Assembly (NCBI GenBank): GCA_963815495.1
Contig: CAWFGW010000015.1
Location: 124,001 to 188,000 of the forward strand
Source: CAWFGW01 sp963815495
GTDB taxonomy: Bacteria > Bacteroidota > Bacteroidia > Cytophagales > JAAEPT01
DNA length: 64,000 nucleotides
Direction: 5' to 3'
A model generated the notes under the pieces. That model worked only from the letters and a program-made list of their open reading frames with translations. It searched no databases and was not told the origin of the DNA. Each line of letters starts with the position of its first letter. Position 1 is the stretch's first letter. Positions 43,294 through 52,491 of this stretch are shown one piece after another. The translations under genes and the position numbers were made by a program.

Positions 43294-44420
43294 TAATGGG
43301 CATCAAGATAATCTTTGGCTTCTTTTATTACTGAAACATACTCTGCTATCCCCAGTGATAGACCATAATATGTTTCTGCTTTTTCAATATCGCTCATTTT
43401 AGCATAATGCCTCCCTAAACCATTATACACCATACTCAAATAATCGTAAGTTACTTTAACATTTTTTTCTCCTATCTCCTTAGCCATAGCAAAGTTATTT
43501 CGGGCAATTTCATCGTTCTTTTTGTATTGTTCGTAATAAATTCCGTTTAACGTGTAACCTACAAACTTAAAAAACTCGATTTTTGAATTAAGCAATTTAT
43601 TTATTTCTTGCTTGGCTGCTTCGGCCTTACCCCCAAAAAGTAATGCTTCTGCATAACGACATTTATTGAAATCATTACCAGGAAAAAGTTTAATCATCTC
43701 CTTGCTTGTCTTCTCGGCTGCTGAATAATCATCTTGGTATTTCAAATAAATATGAATGAGGTAGTTATAGCATTCTGGTTTGGTGAATGTAGCATTTTGA
43801 GCGCCTAACTTAATGTATTTAATACCTCTTGCTTTATCTCCATCAGGGAAAAACCACATAATAGGTTTTGCGATTGGATAAGCTTCAGGGTACCTTACTA
43901 CATAAAAGTCGAGGAGACCAGAAGTTAGATAAAATTCAGGGTTACTTTCTTTTCTCTTATAGCCTTTCTTTAAATATTTATAGGCTCGTTTACCTTCGCC
44001 TGCAGCACTTAACACATTTTTATTTTCATTGTGATATAAGGCTAAGTAACTATGGAGAATAAGTTCGAAAAAAATAGCTTCATCACTTTGGCTTTTTTTA
44101 TTGTAAAGCTCATCTGCATATTCAAGCCCCAATTTGAGCTTTGCATAATAATCTGGAGCCTCTTTGTCTTTAGTTAAATCAAATACCGATTGTTGGTACA
44201 TCGATAAACATTGAAGTGTAATGTAAGCTGGATGATGTCCATAATCCTTTTTTAGTTGCTCGATATAGACTTCTCCACCTTTAAAATCATAATTGTAGAT
44301 TTTACCTACTGCTTTTCGGGCAATTTCTAAATCTTTAGGATGATCGAATAACATCTTCTGCTGAGCAACGCCTGATAGTGTTGAGCCGAATAATACGAGA
44401 AAAAAAAGAAGTTTATTCAT
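43293..44420 (-). CDS. Secreted TPR-like repeat protein (unknown function)
   Basis: A 375-residue exported protein starting at ATG 44420 (MNKLLFFLVLFGSTLSGVAQQ); the frame is open 72 nt further upstream but the inner Met gives a proper signal peptide. The remainder is alpha-helical with several TPR-like pairs, for example YTLNGIYYEQYKKNDEIARNN and GLGRHYAKMSDIEKAETYY. No enzymatic motif was seen. It lies between the EamA transporter and yigZ-like gene in the minus-strand operon. Confidence 0.68.
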   Translation of the reverse strand: MNKLLFFLVLFGSTLSGVAQQKMLFDHPKDLEIARKAVGKIYNYDFKGGEVYIEQLKKDYGHHPAYITLQCLSMYQQSVFDLTKDKEAPDYYAKLKLGLEYADELYNKKSQSDEAIFFELILHSYLALYHNENKNVLSAAGEGKRAYKYLKKGYKRKESNPEFYLTSGLLDFYVVRYPEAYPIAKPIMWFFPDGDKARGIKYIKLGAQNATFTKPECYNYLIHIYLKYQDDYSAAEKTSKEMIKLFPGNDFNKCRYAEALLFGGKAEAAKQEINKLLNSKIEFFKFVGYTLNGIYYEQYKKNDEIARNNFAMAKEIGEKNVKVTYDYLSMVYNGLGRHYAKMSDIEKAETYYGLSLGIAEYVSVIKEAKDYLDAH

Positions 44421-44428
44421 GCCTAGTT

Positions 44429-45325
44429 TTAGAGTGCAAGGTAGTCGAACATTTCTTGATATGAAATAATCGCTATTGCAAATACTGCACAAACTATCCC
44501 CAAAATATTTATGGTGGTCAGTTTTTCTTTAAAAATAAACCAAGCAAGAATAGAAGAAAACACAATAACACTAATGCTAATTATAGGAAACACAAAAGCA
44601 CCATTTCCTTGATAATCTTCCAATGTGCGCATCAAAAAATAAATAGAGAAGTAATTAGGTATTCCAAGAAAAACTCCAGCGAAAGCACTTCTCCCACTAA
44701 AATGATTTTTTTGAATGAGAATTTTATAAGTCAATAGCAATGAGCCAAATAAGCTTGCCATAATGAACACGGTAATCGGAAACAGTTGCGCAAAGTTTGG
44801 GATTCCACCAAAAGTTGAATTAGCAAAATTCACCGAAGTATCTACCGCCCCTGATAATAAAAAAATTAAACTAGCATATTTTAAGTAGGATTCCGACTTC
44901 ACTTGCGAGTACGGCTTTTTGGTGCTTAAGTAAATAGATATTATTGCTAAAACTAATCCCGTAAGGTAAAAAAACAAGTTTCCTTGCTCTACCTTTAAGT
45001 AGAAAAAACTAAACATAACGGGCAATATCATAGACATTTTGCTAGAAACAGTCGAAACGGTAACACTGATTTTTTGTGCACTCCAAGCCATTAAATAAAA
45101 AGCACTGATAAACATTAACCCCATCATTATGCTTAAAAACGCCCAAGAAAGATCTTCCAAAAAAGGCTGTTTGTTTGTGTTTAATGAAAACAGACTACCC
45201 ACTAACACACACGTGATATAATTAAAAACAACTGCTTGAAAGGTGTTTATTTTAAGGACTTGAAAAGACTTGAAAATGAGATAAAGTAGCGTTGTTAAAC
45301 CTACAGTGATAATGAGATTAACCAT
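44429..45325 (-). CDS. EamA/DMT-superfamily transporter
   Basis: A membrane protein of 298 residues with about ten transmembrane helices and the internal duplication of the drug/metabolite transporter superfamily. GLVLAIISIYLSTKKP is typical of the linker between halves, and SISVIVFSSILAWFIFKEKL of the C-terminal half. The start is ATG 45325, overlapping the TGA of the upstream gene (TGATG); a TTG one codon earlier is less likely. The substrate is unknown. Confidence 0.82.
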   Translation of the reverse strand: MVNLIITVGLTTLLYLIFKSFQVLKINTFQAVVFNYITCVLVGSLFSLNTNKQPFLEDLSWAFLSIMMGLMFISAFYLMAWSAQKISVTVSTVSSKMSMILPVMFSFFYLKVEQGNLFFYLTGLVLAIISIYLSTKKPYSQVKSESYLKYASLIFLLSGAVDTSVNFANSTFGGIPNFAQLFPITVFIMASLFGSLLLTYKILIQKNHFSGRSAFAGVFLGIPNYFSIYFLMRTLEDYQGNGAFVFPIISISVIVFSSILAWFIFKEKLTTINILGIVCAVFAIAIISYQEMFDYLAL

Positions 45326-45801
45326 CAATATAACCCTTTTAAGGTGTTATAGATAGAGTCATCTGTAATTAAGCAACCACTTTGAATCATTTCAAAAATT
45401 TCTACTTCTCGTGCTTTAATGTATGGTTTAGTCTGACGAAACGATTTCACTTTTCCGTCTAGCATCTCACTGTTCAACAACATGCTTATAACTGAAGCTT
45501 CATTGGTCAAATCAATTGCTAATTCCTCTGAAACTGTTAAACCAAACAATTCAATTTCATCTTTACCACAATGAAACACAATTAAGTCACGTTCATCTCT
45601 GTGCTCAATGAACTGTACTTTTTTAAGCACTTTATCTAAAACGACATCACTAAATAGTTCAATTAGTACCTCCGCTTTTTCAGGATCAAACTCTTTAATT
45701 TTCAACCAATCATCGGCTGTAATGGTGTTAGCAACTAAAAAATTAACAAACTCTTTCTCGAGTTCTTTCAGCTCTGGATCTGTTAATCGCCTATACTTCA
45801 T
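45325..45801 (-). CDS. DUF6495-like protein (unknown function)
   Basis: A 158-residue soluble protein beginning MKYRRLTDPELKELEKEFVNFL. That start, a central VVLDKVLKKVQFIEH stretch and the C-terminal EIFEMIQSGCLITDDSIYNTL fit a Bacteroidota-only family that I remember as DUF6495, without a known function. It is acidic and predicted mostly alpha/beta. It lies 3 bp downstream of the THUMP methyltransferase gene, so the two are probably co-expressed. Confidence 0.7.
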   Translation of the reverse strand: MKYRRLTDPELKELEKEFVNFLVANTITADDWLKIKEFDPEKAEVLIELFSDVVLDKVLKKVQFIEHRDERDLIVFHCGKDEIELFGLTVSEELAIDLTNEASVISMLLNSEMLDGKVKSFRQTKPYIKAREVEIFEMIQSGCLITDDSIYNTLKGLY

Positions 45802-45804
45802 CGC

Positions 45805-46959
45805 TTATCTTTTTGACCCTTCGTAAATGGTATAGCAGTTATATCGACATTCCAACGAACCGTTGTATAAGGTATGACGCTTGTCGGTGCGCAACCCGAT
45901 GGCTTCCATAGCTTCCACGTTGGAAGAAATCACCCAGGCTTTCCAGCCGTGGTAATTATTCTTAAAAGTATCTCCAAATTGACCATATAAGTCAATTATG
46001 GAATCTTTTTCTAATCGTTCACCATATGGAGGGTTCATTATTAAAACGCCTTCTTCAGCTGGCTTAACTGTTTTTTCAAACGCTCGTACCTGAAATTGTA
46101 TTTTGTCTATTAACTGAATGTTTTCCAAGTTACGTTTCGCGATAGCCATGTTTTTTCTTGAAACATCTGCGCCATACAATTCTGCTTCTATGGGAACTAC
46201 TTGTGCTTTTGCTTCACGTATTAAATCACGCCAAACAGAGTTTTCGTAGTTGCTCCAGTTTTGAAAGCCAAATGATTTTCTATAAATATTAGGTGCAATG
46301 TTAGCTGCCATCATCCCCGCTTCAGCTAATAATGTTCCAGAACCACACATAGGGTCCAAAAAAGGTTGTTTTTTATCCCAACCCGATAGCATAATCATCC
46401 CCGCTGCCAATACTTCATTTAGAGGTGCTGCATTTACATCTATTTTATAACCTCGTTTAAATAATGGGGCACTGCTGCTATCAGCAAAAAAGGTGACTTT
46501 GTCGCCTCTTATATGGACATTTAAATGATATTCAGGGCTTTTGAAATCAACATTGGGACGTCTTCCCCCTGCAACTTTTCTAAACCGATCCGCAATGGCG
46601 TCTTTTACTTTCAGGGCTACATATTTAGAATGGTTAAAATTTCGAGACGAAACTACTCCATCGATGGCAAAAGTACTGCCTACTGAAAAAATGGTTTCCC
46701 AAGGATAGTCAAAGGCTAGTTCATAAAGTTCTTCTTCATTGGTTGCTGTGCCCTCTCCGAGATAAGCCAGAATCCGAATGGCTGATCGTAGGTGTAAATT
46801 AGCTTTATACATCAAGGTTTTATCCCCCGTGAAATTTACTGCCCGAGAGGCTTTTTGCACATTTTGAGCACCTAATACTTCCAGCTCTTGTGCTAGTACA
46901 TTTTCGAGTCCAAACAAGGTTTTGGCTACAAATTGATGATCTGATTTTATAAACTCCAC
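45805..46959 (-). CDS. THUMP-domain class I RNA methyltransferase (RlmL N-terminal-like)
   Basis: A 384-residue protein. An N-terminal THUMP-type RNA-binding domain (about 10-160, with TLFGLENVLAQELEVLGAQNV) precedes a Rossmann methyltransferase domain with FLDPMCGSGTLLAEAG (SAM motif) and NPPYGERL (catalytic NPPY). These are the marks of 23S rRNA guanine-N2 methyltransferases of the RlmL/YpsC type. The gene starts at GTG 46959, overlapping the TAG of the caspase-like gene (TAGTG), which suggests coupling. Confidence 0.87.
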   Translation of the reverse strand: MEFIKSDHQFVAKTLFGLENVLAQELEVLGAQNVQKASRAVNFTGDKTLMYKANLHLRSAIRILAYLGEGTATNEEELYELAFDYPWETIFSVGSTFAIDGVVSSRNFNHSKYVALKVKDAIADRFRKVAGGRRPNVDFKSPEYHLNVHIRGDKVTFFADSSSAPLFKRGYKIDVNAAPLNEVLAAGMIMLSGWDKKQPFLDPMCGSGTLLAEAGMMAANIAPNIYRKSFGFQNWSNYENSVWRDLIREAKAQVVPIEAELYGADVSRKNMAIAKRNLENIQLIDKIQFQVRAFEKTVKPAEEGVLIMNPPYGERLEKDSIIDLYGQFGDTFKNNYHGWKAWVISSNVEAMEAIGLRTDKRHTLYNGSLECRYNCYTIYEGSKR

Positions 46960-48650
46960 TACTTAATTATAAACATGAAATCACTACCTGGCTCATTGTC
47001 TCCAAACTCTCCCCAACGAGGTTCAGGTTGAACCCTCTCCAGATAATGTAAAATTTCGCTAAAGGTAAGAATTTTATCTTCGCCTCCATGCGAACGTAAG
47101 GCTTCTAATATTTTTCGTATAAATGGTGAGTGATAACCTGGTCGCCCATCTGGCACATATTCTTTACCACCACTTGTTAAATATAGTCGTGTATCGTATT
47201 GTAATTTATGATCAATGTACTGCTTACGCGATAGCTCATCATACACATCTCCATCACCCCGATGGGAAGATCTGTTAGCTAACTTTTTGTCAAAGGTCCC
47301 GCCAAAACAAACATCCATCATCAAAAATACATGTTCACAAGGTATATTGTTAACGACCGTCTGCAAATTGGAGTGTGATATGTGTGTAGTATTGCCAGCA
47401 TCTTCACGCAATGAATTTGAACATACCACATACCCATCACCAAAATCCTCATCATATTTTCCGTGTCCAGCAAAAAAGATTAATAATTGGTCTTGCTCAT
47501 TATATGTTGCCTTCGCATATTCTTTTAACTTAATCATGACTTCTGAAATGTTAGCATTTTTAACGACCTCCACTTTAAACCCATAATATTTTTCTAATTC
47601 TGCAGCCAATATTTGTCCATCGTTGATGGGATTAATTAGATCCATCCAATGTTCATATTCATCAGTTACAAATAATAAGGCTAAATCTCTACGTTCCTCG
47701 TTGGTATCATCAACAAGTTTGACCACATGTGTTTCTTCCAGTTGATGACCGCGCACGTCTTCTACAACAACTTTAATTTCATTTACGCCAGATCGAAAAA
47801 TTACATTTTCCGTAATGATTTCATCCAAATCGGTCTCTCCTCTAACTAATTCAAAACCTTCGTTTTTTGAAACTAAAACATGATTGAGGTATAAAGATAC
47901 GTGATGTAACAATTCCGAAGAACGCACGCCTACTTCAACATGTAACTGGTTCTTATCGGTAGTGGTCATGATATGTTTGGGGTTCAGCCATACCAATTCA
48001 ATGGTTGAATTTGCGTTTTCTGTTCCAGCAGGTAATGAGACACTGTAATCATCTACCAATACTTTCATATCCATGTTTAACACGAGCCCTGTTTTTGGTC
48101 CCATTTCAGCTTCAAAAGGCATTGTAAAGACTAGTTGATCATTCACATAAAACGAGATAGTTTTACCCGACTTAAGTACTTTCAAATGATTCCAACTTCC
48201 ACTAGTTCGCACCTGATCCTCTAAAAAAGTATTTTCTTTTATGTCAAAAAAAACTCCTTCCTCAAATTTATAGATAGCAAAACTACCTGTGGCACTCACT
48301 GTAAAAGCGAAATAATTGCGCCCATCAGCCCCGCCCCAGGTGATACCATAACCATAATCAGCGTTCCCAGTGAGGTGTTTCATGTGTGTTTCCACGACAT
48401 AATCATCGTAACTATTAATTTCTATGTCTGTATTCCAAATCAGTTGAGCGCCTTTTGTTGTTTTCTTATCCAAAACATATCTACCATGTTCAATATGAGT
48501 TGTTATTGATTCAGAATTTTCAATAGGCCAACCTTTATCTGAGTTCTCAAAATTGTCTTGAAAAAGAGCTTTACCAAACTGAGCTTGTGTAAAGTTGAAG
48601 CCTAAAATCAAAAAAAGAAAGCAAAAGATATGTGGCTTTAAAACAGGCAT
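46959..48650 (-). CDS. Secreted caspase-like (C14) protein with N-terminal lectin-like domain
   Basis: A 563-residue exported protein. Signal peptide (to about residue 24), a concanavalin-like/jelly-roll domain (about 25-205, with GYGITWGGADGRNYFAF), an Ig-like stretch (about 215-315), and a C-terminal peptidase C14 domain (about 320-563). The catalytic pair is visible: His396 in FFAGHGKYD and Cys448 in MMDVCFGGTF. Caspase-like proteins of bacteria are usually cytoplasmic and used in immunity or differentiation; this one has a signal peptide and a carbohydrate-type domain, so it acts in the periplasm or outside. Substrates are unknown. Confidence 0.85.
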   Translation of the reverse strand: MPVLKPHIFCFLFLILGFNFTQAQFGKALFQDNFENSDKGWPIENSESITTHIEHGRYVLDKKTTKGAQLIWNTDIEINSYDDYVVETHMKHLTGNADYGYGITWGGADGRNYFAFTVSATGSFAIYKFEEGVFFDIKENTFLEDQVRTSGSWNHLKVLKSGKTISFYVNDQLVFTMPFEAEMGPKTGLVLNMDMKVLVDDYSVSLPAGTENANSTIELVWLNPKHIMTTTDKNQLHVEVGVRSSELLHHVSLYLNHVLVSKNEGFELVRGETDLDEIITENVIFRSGVNEIKVVVEDVRGHQLEETHVVKLVDDTNEERRDLALLFVTDEYEHWMDLINPINDGQILAAELEKYYGFKVEVVKNANISEVMIKLKEYAKATYNEQDQLLIFFAGHGKYDEDFGDGYVVCSNSLREDAGNTTHISHSNLQTVVNNIPCEHVFLMMDVCFGGTFDKKLANRSSHRGDGDVYDELSRKQYIDHKLQYDTRLYLTSGGKEYVPDGRPGYHSPFIRKILEALRSHGGEDKILTFSEILHYLERVQPEPRWGEFGDNEPGSDFMFIIK

Positions 48651-48813
48651 CTAAGATTGTTTATACGAAGATGCTAAAAATTGAGCAAGGCTAAAAAGGT
48701 TTGTGGAAAAGAAAGCCTGTTTATGATTAAGTAAACAATCACCTCAATAACTTTGTTTAAAAACCGATATCCCATTATCTCTTATATGTTAAAAACCGCT
48801 TTATTTGTGGATT

Positions 48814-49443
48814 ATGAAAAAACAAGCTTTAATTTTCTTTTCAACCCTGCTTTTTCTAGCCTCTTTTACCTTCCTTTCTAATGAAGATTGCACTATAGAA
48901 CTTACCTCAGAAGTGCATCAGGATACTGCAAGCAAAACCCTGCTAATGATGTGCCCACCAATCACTGAGCAAACCATAGACTCATGTAAAACCCTCGATT
49001 ATTTATTAACTAATAAAGAAGGTGTAGCAACTGCAGTGAACTTTAAAACGGTCTATGCATTAAATTTTTATGTGAAAAACAAAAATGCCATTACCTTGGA
49101 TTTTTCTTTTTGTTCACTTGATAAAGAAGGAAACGAACAATGGACCAAAATTAGTTCTGTAAATTTCAACTCCACAGCGGGAAGGTATCAATCTTTTGCG
49201 TTAGCAATTAGCCCGATTAACTCAGCTTTTCAGGTTAACGCTATCACTAAAATACGCATTAAAATTAATACAGAAGGCCCTTTCCTTTTAGATGAACTTG
49301 GTATGGTATATTACAACATAGAAAAAAAAGAACCTGATGTTGAAGTGAAAAAACAACTTAAAAAAGTTAAGGCTGACTATAAAGACAAAAAAGATAAAGA
49401 TCGTGCTGAACGTTGGGTGAGAGATCATGGAAATATTCGATAA
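48814..49443 (+). CDS. Secreted protein of unknown function with basic coiled tail
   Basis: A 209-residue exported protein starting at ATG 48814 (MKKQALIFFSTLLF); a TTG three codons earlier is less likely. After the signal peptide there is a jelly-roll-like beta region (AVNFKTVYALNFYVKNKNAITLD, FLLDELGMVYYNI), followed by a lysine-rich tail (KKQLKKVKADYKDKKDKDR). It stands alone between divergent and convergent minus-strand genes. Family not recognised. A TTTATTTG sequence ends shortly before the start. Confidence 0.6.
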   Translation: MKKQALIFFSTLLFLASFTFLSNEDCTIELTSEVHQDTASKTLLMMCPPITEQTIDSCKTLDYLLTNKEGVATAVNFKTVYALNFYVKNKNAITLDFSFCSLDKEGNEQWTKISSVNFNSTAGRYQSFALAISPINSAFQVNAITKIRIKINTEGPFLLDELGMVYYNIEKKEPDVEVKKQLKKVKADYKDKKDKDRAERWVRDHGNIR

Positions 49444-49445
49444 CC

Positions 49446-50678
49446 CTAACTTACCAGTTGACCTTCAGAGCCATTATTACTTTTTGGAGAAAGTTTAAAA
49501 ATAAAATCAGGAGTTATGTTTTTTTCTTCTCGGTGTGACACATATATAATTGCTGATTTTTTCTCTGCAGCGATTGTATTTATCAAATTGACAAACAGTT
49601 GCACATCGTCATCATCTAAACCTGCAGTAGGCTCATCTAAAATGAGCAAAGAAGGGTACTTGACCATCGCACGCACAGCCAATAGTAAACGTTGTTTGCC
49701 CAATGAAAGCGAAGAAAAAGGCACGTTGTATTGATCAACCAACCCTATCAAATCCAGCCATTCTCGCGCTAACATCCGGTGACGATTAGTCGGCATGGTG
49801 TAAAGCCCCACGGAGTCAAAATATCCCGAAATTACCATGTTTTCAATAGTATCTCGCGTGTTGAAGTTTTGAACCATGGAATTGGTAAAATACCCGATGT
49901 GCTTTTTCACCTCCCAAACACTTTCTCCTGTTCCCTTTTTTCGACCAAATAAAAACAAATCCTGACCATAGCCTTTGGGGTTATCGCCAATAATCATGGA
50001 GAGCAGCGTACTTTTCCCAGAGCCGTTAGCACCAACTAATTGCCAAAACTCGCCACGATTAATTTTAAGTGAAATGTGATTCAATACATTTTTCTCCCCA
50101 AAGGAGACTGAAACATTATTTAATGCTACCAATGGATTTTTTAATGCCTCAACTGGTGCGAATGGAGGTGGAACATTTCCCTGTAACTTCGTTTCCTTGT
50201 GAGTTTCTGGTTTTTCAAAGGGCAATATTAAACCGTCTATAACCACCTTCTTGTCTGTGATGAAGGGCAAAAAATCAGTCGATCTGCTTGCCAATTGAAT
50301 GATTAATAACTGATGACTCAATTGGGTTAGTCTTTCTTGAATTGCCTGTTGCGATTGATGATCTAAGCTATCAAAAATATTATCTACGATTAAATAGTCA
50401 GGTTTGGTAGAAATAAGGTGCTCGAGCAATACTTTTTTCTGTTCTCCTTCAGAAAGTGAGGCTAATGTTCGGTTCAGGTGTTTCGTTAAATCAAACCGAT
50501 CGTGTCGATATTCTTCATCCAAAAAAATTTTGAGGGTAAGAGCAGAATATATAGCTCCTTTCATCTCTCGAGTTACAACATCGTTTTTTAGCAATGCGCC
50601 TTTTTCGAGTTGGGCAATGATTGCTTGCTTGTTTTCTTTTGAAGAAACATAGAGAAGGATATGTTGTTTTTTCTCCAT
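49446..50678 (-). CDS. ModF/PhrA-like tandem ABC ATPase with degenerate N-terminal domain
   Basis: A 410-residue protein with two ABC domains. The N-terminal domain has the signature SLSEGEQKK and a Walker-B-like LIVDNIFD but no P-loop, so it cannot bind ATP normally. The C-terminal domain has a full Walker A GANGSGKST, a degenerate signature SLSLGKQR and Walker B LLILDEPTAGLD. This half-dead layout matches ModF/PhrA-type proteins. It has no transmembrane part and no adjacent permease. Function is unknown: roles in molybdate transport or photorepair have been proposed for relatives only by name. Confidence 0.75.
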   Translation of the reverse strand: MEKKQHILLYVSSKENKQAIIAQLEKGALLKNDVVTREMKGAIYSALTLKIFLDEEYRHDRFDLTKHLNRTLASLSEGEQKKVLLEHLISTKPDYLIVDNIFDSLDHQSQQAIQERLTQLSHQLLIIQLASRSTDFLPFITDKKVVIDGLILPFEKPETHKETKLQGNVPPPFAPVEALKNPLVALNNVSVSFGEKNVLNHISLKINRGEFWQLVGANGSGKSTLLSMIIGDNPKGYGQDLFLFGRKKGTGESVWEVKKHIGYFTNSMVQNFNTRDTIENMVISGYFDSVGLYTMPTNRHRMLAREWLDLIGLVDQYNVPFSSLSLGKQRLLLAVRAMVKYPSLLILDEPTAGLDDDDVQLFVNLINTIAAEKKSAIIYVSHREEKNITPDFIFKLSPKSNNGSEGQLVS

Positions 50679-50696
50679 AAGTCCTCAAAAAATCAT

Positions 50697-51176
50697 TTAA
50701 TCCTTCTGAATCAACACAGTCGCATAAGCCGAAACACCTTCTTCACGACCAACAAAACCCAGTTGTTCAGTGGTAGTAGCTTTGATTGAAACTTGTCCTT
50801 CTGAAATACCCATTACCTCAGCTAAACATGTTTTTATGGCTGGAATAGAAGGGTTAACTTTTGGAAGCTGTAAACAAACTGTTGTATCGATATTACCTAT
50901 TTCATAACCTTCTTTACGGATCAACTTCATGACATCGCGTAATAATATTTTACTGTCTATGCCTTTATACTGAGGGTCTTTGTCTGAAAAATGAAACCCG
51001 ATATCACGCATATTAGCGGCACCCAATAAAGCGTCACAAATCACATGAATTAGCACATCCGCATCGGAGTGTCCCACAGCTCCTTTGGTATGCTCTAATT
51101 TAACACCCCCAAGCCAAAAGTCATATCCTTCTTGCAACTGGTGTACATCGTATCCAAACCCTACTCGTATGTTCAT
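50697..51176 (-). CDS. ispF: 2-C-methyl-D-erythritol 2,4-cyclodiphosphate synthase
   Basis: Zinc enzyme of the non-mevalonate isoprenoid pathway. GYDVHQL gives the metal ligands Asp10 and His12, GHSDADVLIHVICDALLGAA is the family signature with the third ligand His, and GFHFSDKDPQYKG and TTTEQLGFVGREEG are conserved. At 159 residues it is standard size. Its ATG overlaps the TAA of the M16 peptidase gene (TAATG). The product feeds the polyprenyl synthase encoded at 7.0-8.0 kb. Confidence 0.95.
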   Translation of the reverse strand: MNIRVGFGYDVHQLQEGYDFWLGGVKLEHTKGAVGHSDADVLIHVICDALLGAANMRDIGFHFSDKDPQYKGIDSKILLRDVMKLIRKEGYEIGNIDTTVCLQLPKVNPSIPAIKTCLAEVMGISEGQVSIKATTTEQLGFVGREEGVSAYATVLIQKD

Positions 51177-52414
51177 TATTTTATGGCTTTGTAATAAATT
51201 ACGTTACTGTTTTCTTCTCTTAATACTTCCTTCGCTACGCGAGCTAGTTGTTCTTTAGTCACTTTCGTCATGTCTTCTAATTCACTATTGGCTAATTCCG
51301 TTTCGCCTAAAATAGTAGCATTAGCTAACGACATACAACGCTCTAGCAGTTCTAATTGTTCGTATAAAAGCCCTGTCTCTGCCTGATTTCTCAACTTAAA
51401 CAACTCCTCATCTGACACACCATTTTCAACTAAATCCGTAACCACCTCATTAATCTCCGCTTCGACTTGCTCAAAGGTAAACCCCTTTCGCAGTTTGCCA
51501 CTGATCACCAACAAGCCTGCATCACTTGAACCAGTAATGTAAGTAGCTATAGAACCCATCATTCGTTTTTCTTCAACCAAACGTTGGTGCAAGCGTGATG
51601 ATTTATCCCGACCTAGTACGTCAGCTAAAATGTCTGAGGCAAAGAAATCTTCATGTAATCGATCACACATGTGATACGCTTTGTAAATAGCATCAATAGG
51701 TACTTTGCGCTCAAGAGTTTTGGTGCGTTTTTCTGTTTGACGAGGTTCTTTAGGTAAATTTCTTTTTTCTTTTGGTTGAGACGGAATGGAGCCAAACCAT
51801 TTTTTTGCTAATCGCTTAGTTTCACTTGCTTTTATTGGTCCGCCAATGACTAGTACCGCATTGTTAGGCAAATAGTGGGTGTGAAAAAAATCTTTGACAT
51901 CAGCCATTTCAGCTTTTTCGATGTGGCTAATTTCCTTTCCAATGGTCGGCCAGCGATAAGGGTGAGTGGTGTAAGCCAACTGTCGCAGCTCAAGCCAGAT
52001 GTCACCGTAAGGTTTGTTGAGATAAACTTGCTTAAATTCCTCAATAACAACTTTTCTTTGCACCTCCAACACTTCGGGGTTAAAGGAAAGACTCAACATA
52101 CGATCAGATTCTGCCCAAAAAGCAGTTTCCACATTGTCGGCAGGAATGGTAATATAATAGTTGGTAACATCGGGCGAAGTGTAAGCATTATTTTCACCTC
52201 CAGCTACTTGTAATTCTTCGTCAAACTCCTCAATATTTACCGAACCCCCAAACATCAAATGCTCGAAAAGGTGCGCAAAACCAGTCTTATCTGCATTTTC
52301 ATCGCGTGAACCAACATCGTACATCAAGTTCAACACCGCCATGGGAGTAGTATAATCTTCGTGTGCAATAACCGTTAAGCCATTGTCTAACTGAAACTTT
52401 TCGTATTTAATCAC
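51176..52414 (-). CDS. M16-family zinc metallopeptidase
   Basis: A 412-residue peptidase of the pitrilysin/processing-peptidase family. The inverted zinc motif HxxEH is His48-Leu-Phe-Glu51-His52 in GFAHLFEHLMF, and the downstream Glu of the zinc site falls in the following helix region (LELRQLAYTTHPYRWP). It contains the two-domain M16 core without a long N-terminal signal peptide, so it may be cytoplasmic or anchored by partners. It heads an operon with ispF. Confidence 0.87.
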   Translation of the reverse strand: MIKYEKFQLDNGLTVIAHEDYTTPMAVLNLMYDVGSRDENADKTGFAHLFEHLMFGGSVNIEEFDEELQVAGGENNAYTSPDVTNYYITIPADNVETAFWAESDRMLSLSFNPEVLEVQRKVVIEEFKQVYLNKPYGDIWLELRQLAYTTHPYRWPTIGKEISHIEKAEMADVKDFFHTHYLPNNAVLVIGGPIKASETKRLAKKWFGSIPSQPKEKRNLPKEPRQTEKRTKTLERKVPIDAIYKAYHMCDRLHEDFFASDILADVLGRDKSSRLHQRLVEEKRMMGSIATYITGSSDAGLLVISGKLRKGFTFEQVEAEINEVVTDLVENGVSDEELFKLRNQAETGLLYEQLELLERCMSLANATILGETELANSELEDMTKVTKEQLARVAKEVLREENSNVIYYKAIK

Positions 52415-52445
52415 TTACCTTAGGGAATTAATTGAAGAGCTAATT

Positions 52446-52474
52446 TTGCAGTAACTACGAATACTGTAATTTTG
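52446..52474 (+). promoter_or_regulatory. Promoter of the fused E1 dehydrogenase gene
   Basis: TTG (52446-52448), an 18-bp spacer and TAATTTTG (52467-52474), 17 bp before the ATG at 52492. The spacer is one base shorter than the usual 19-21, otherwise a full match. Confidence 0.5.
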
Positions 52475-52491
52475 TTTGCTCAAATCGTGCG

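Noticed and set aside
47215..47586. 123-residue plus-strand ORF inside the caspase-like gene
   Set aside because: Antisense to well-supported coding sequence (the catalytic His/Cys region); no recognisable motif.
51875..52213. 112-residue plus-strand ORF inside the M16 gene
   Set aside because: Antisense to the zinc-site region of the peptidase; shadow ORF.
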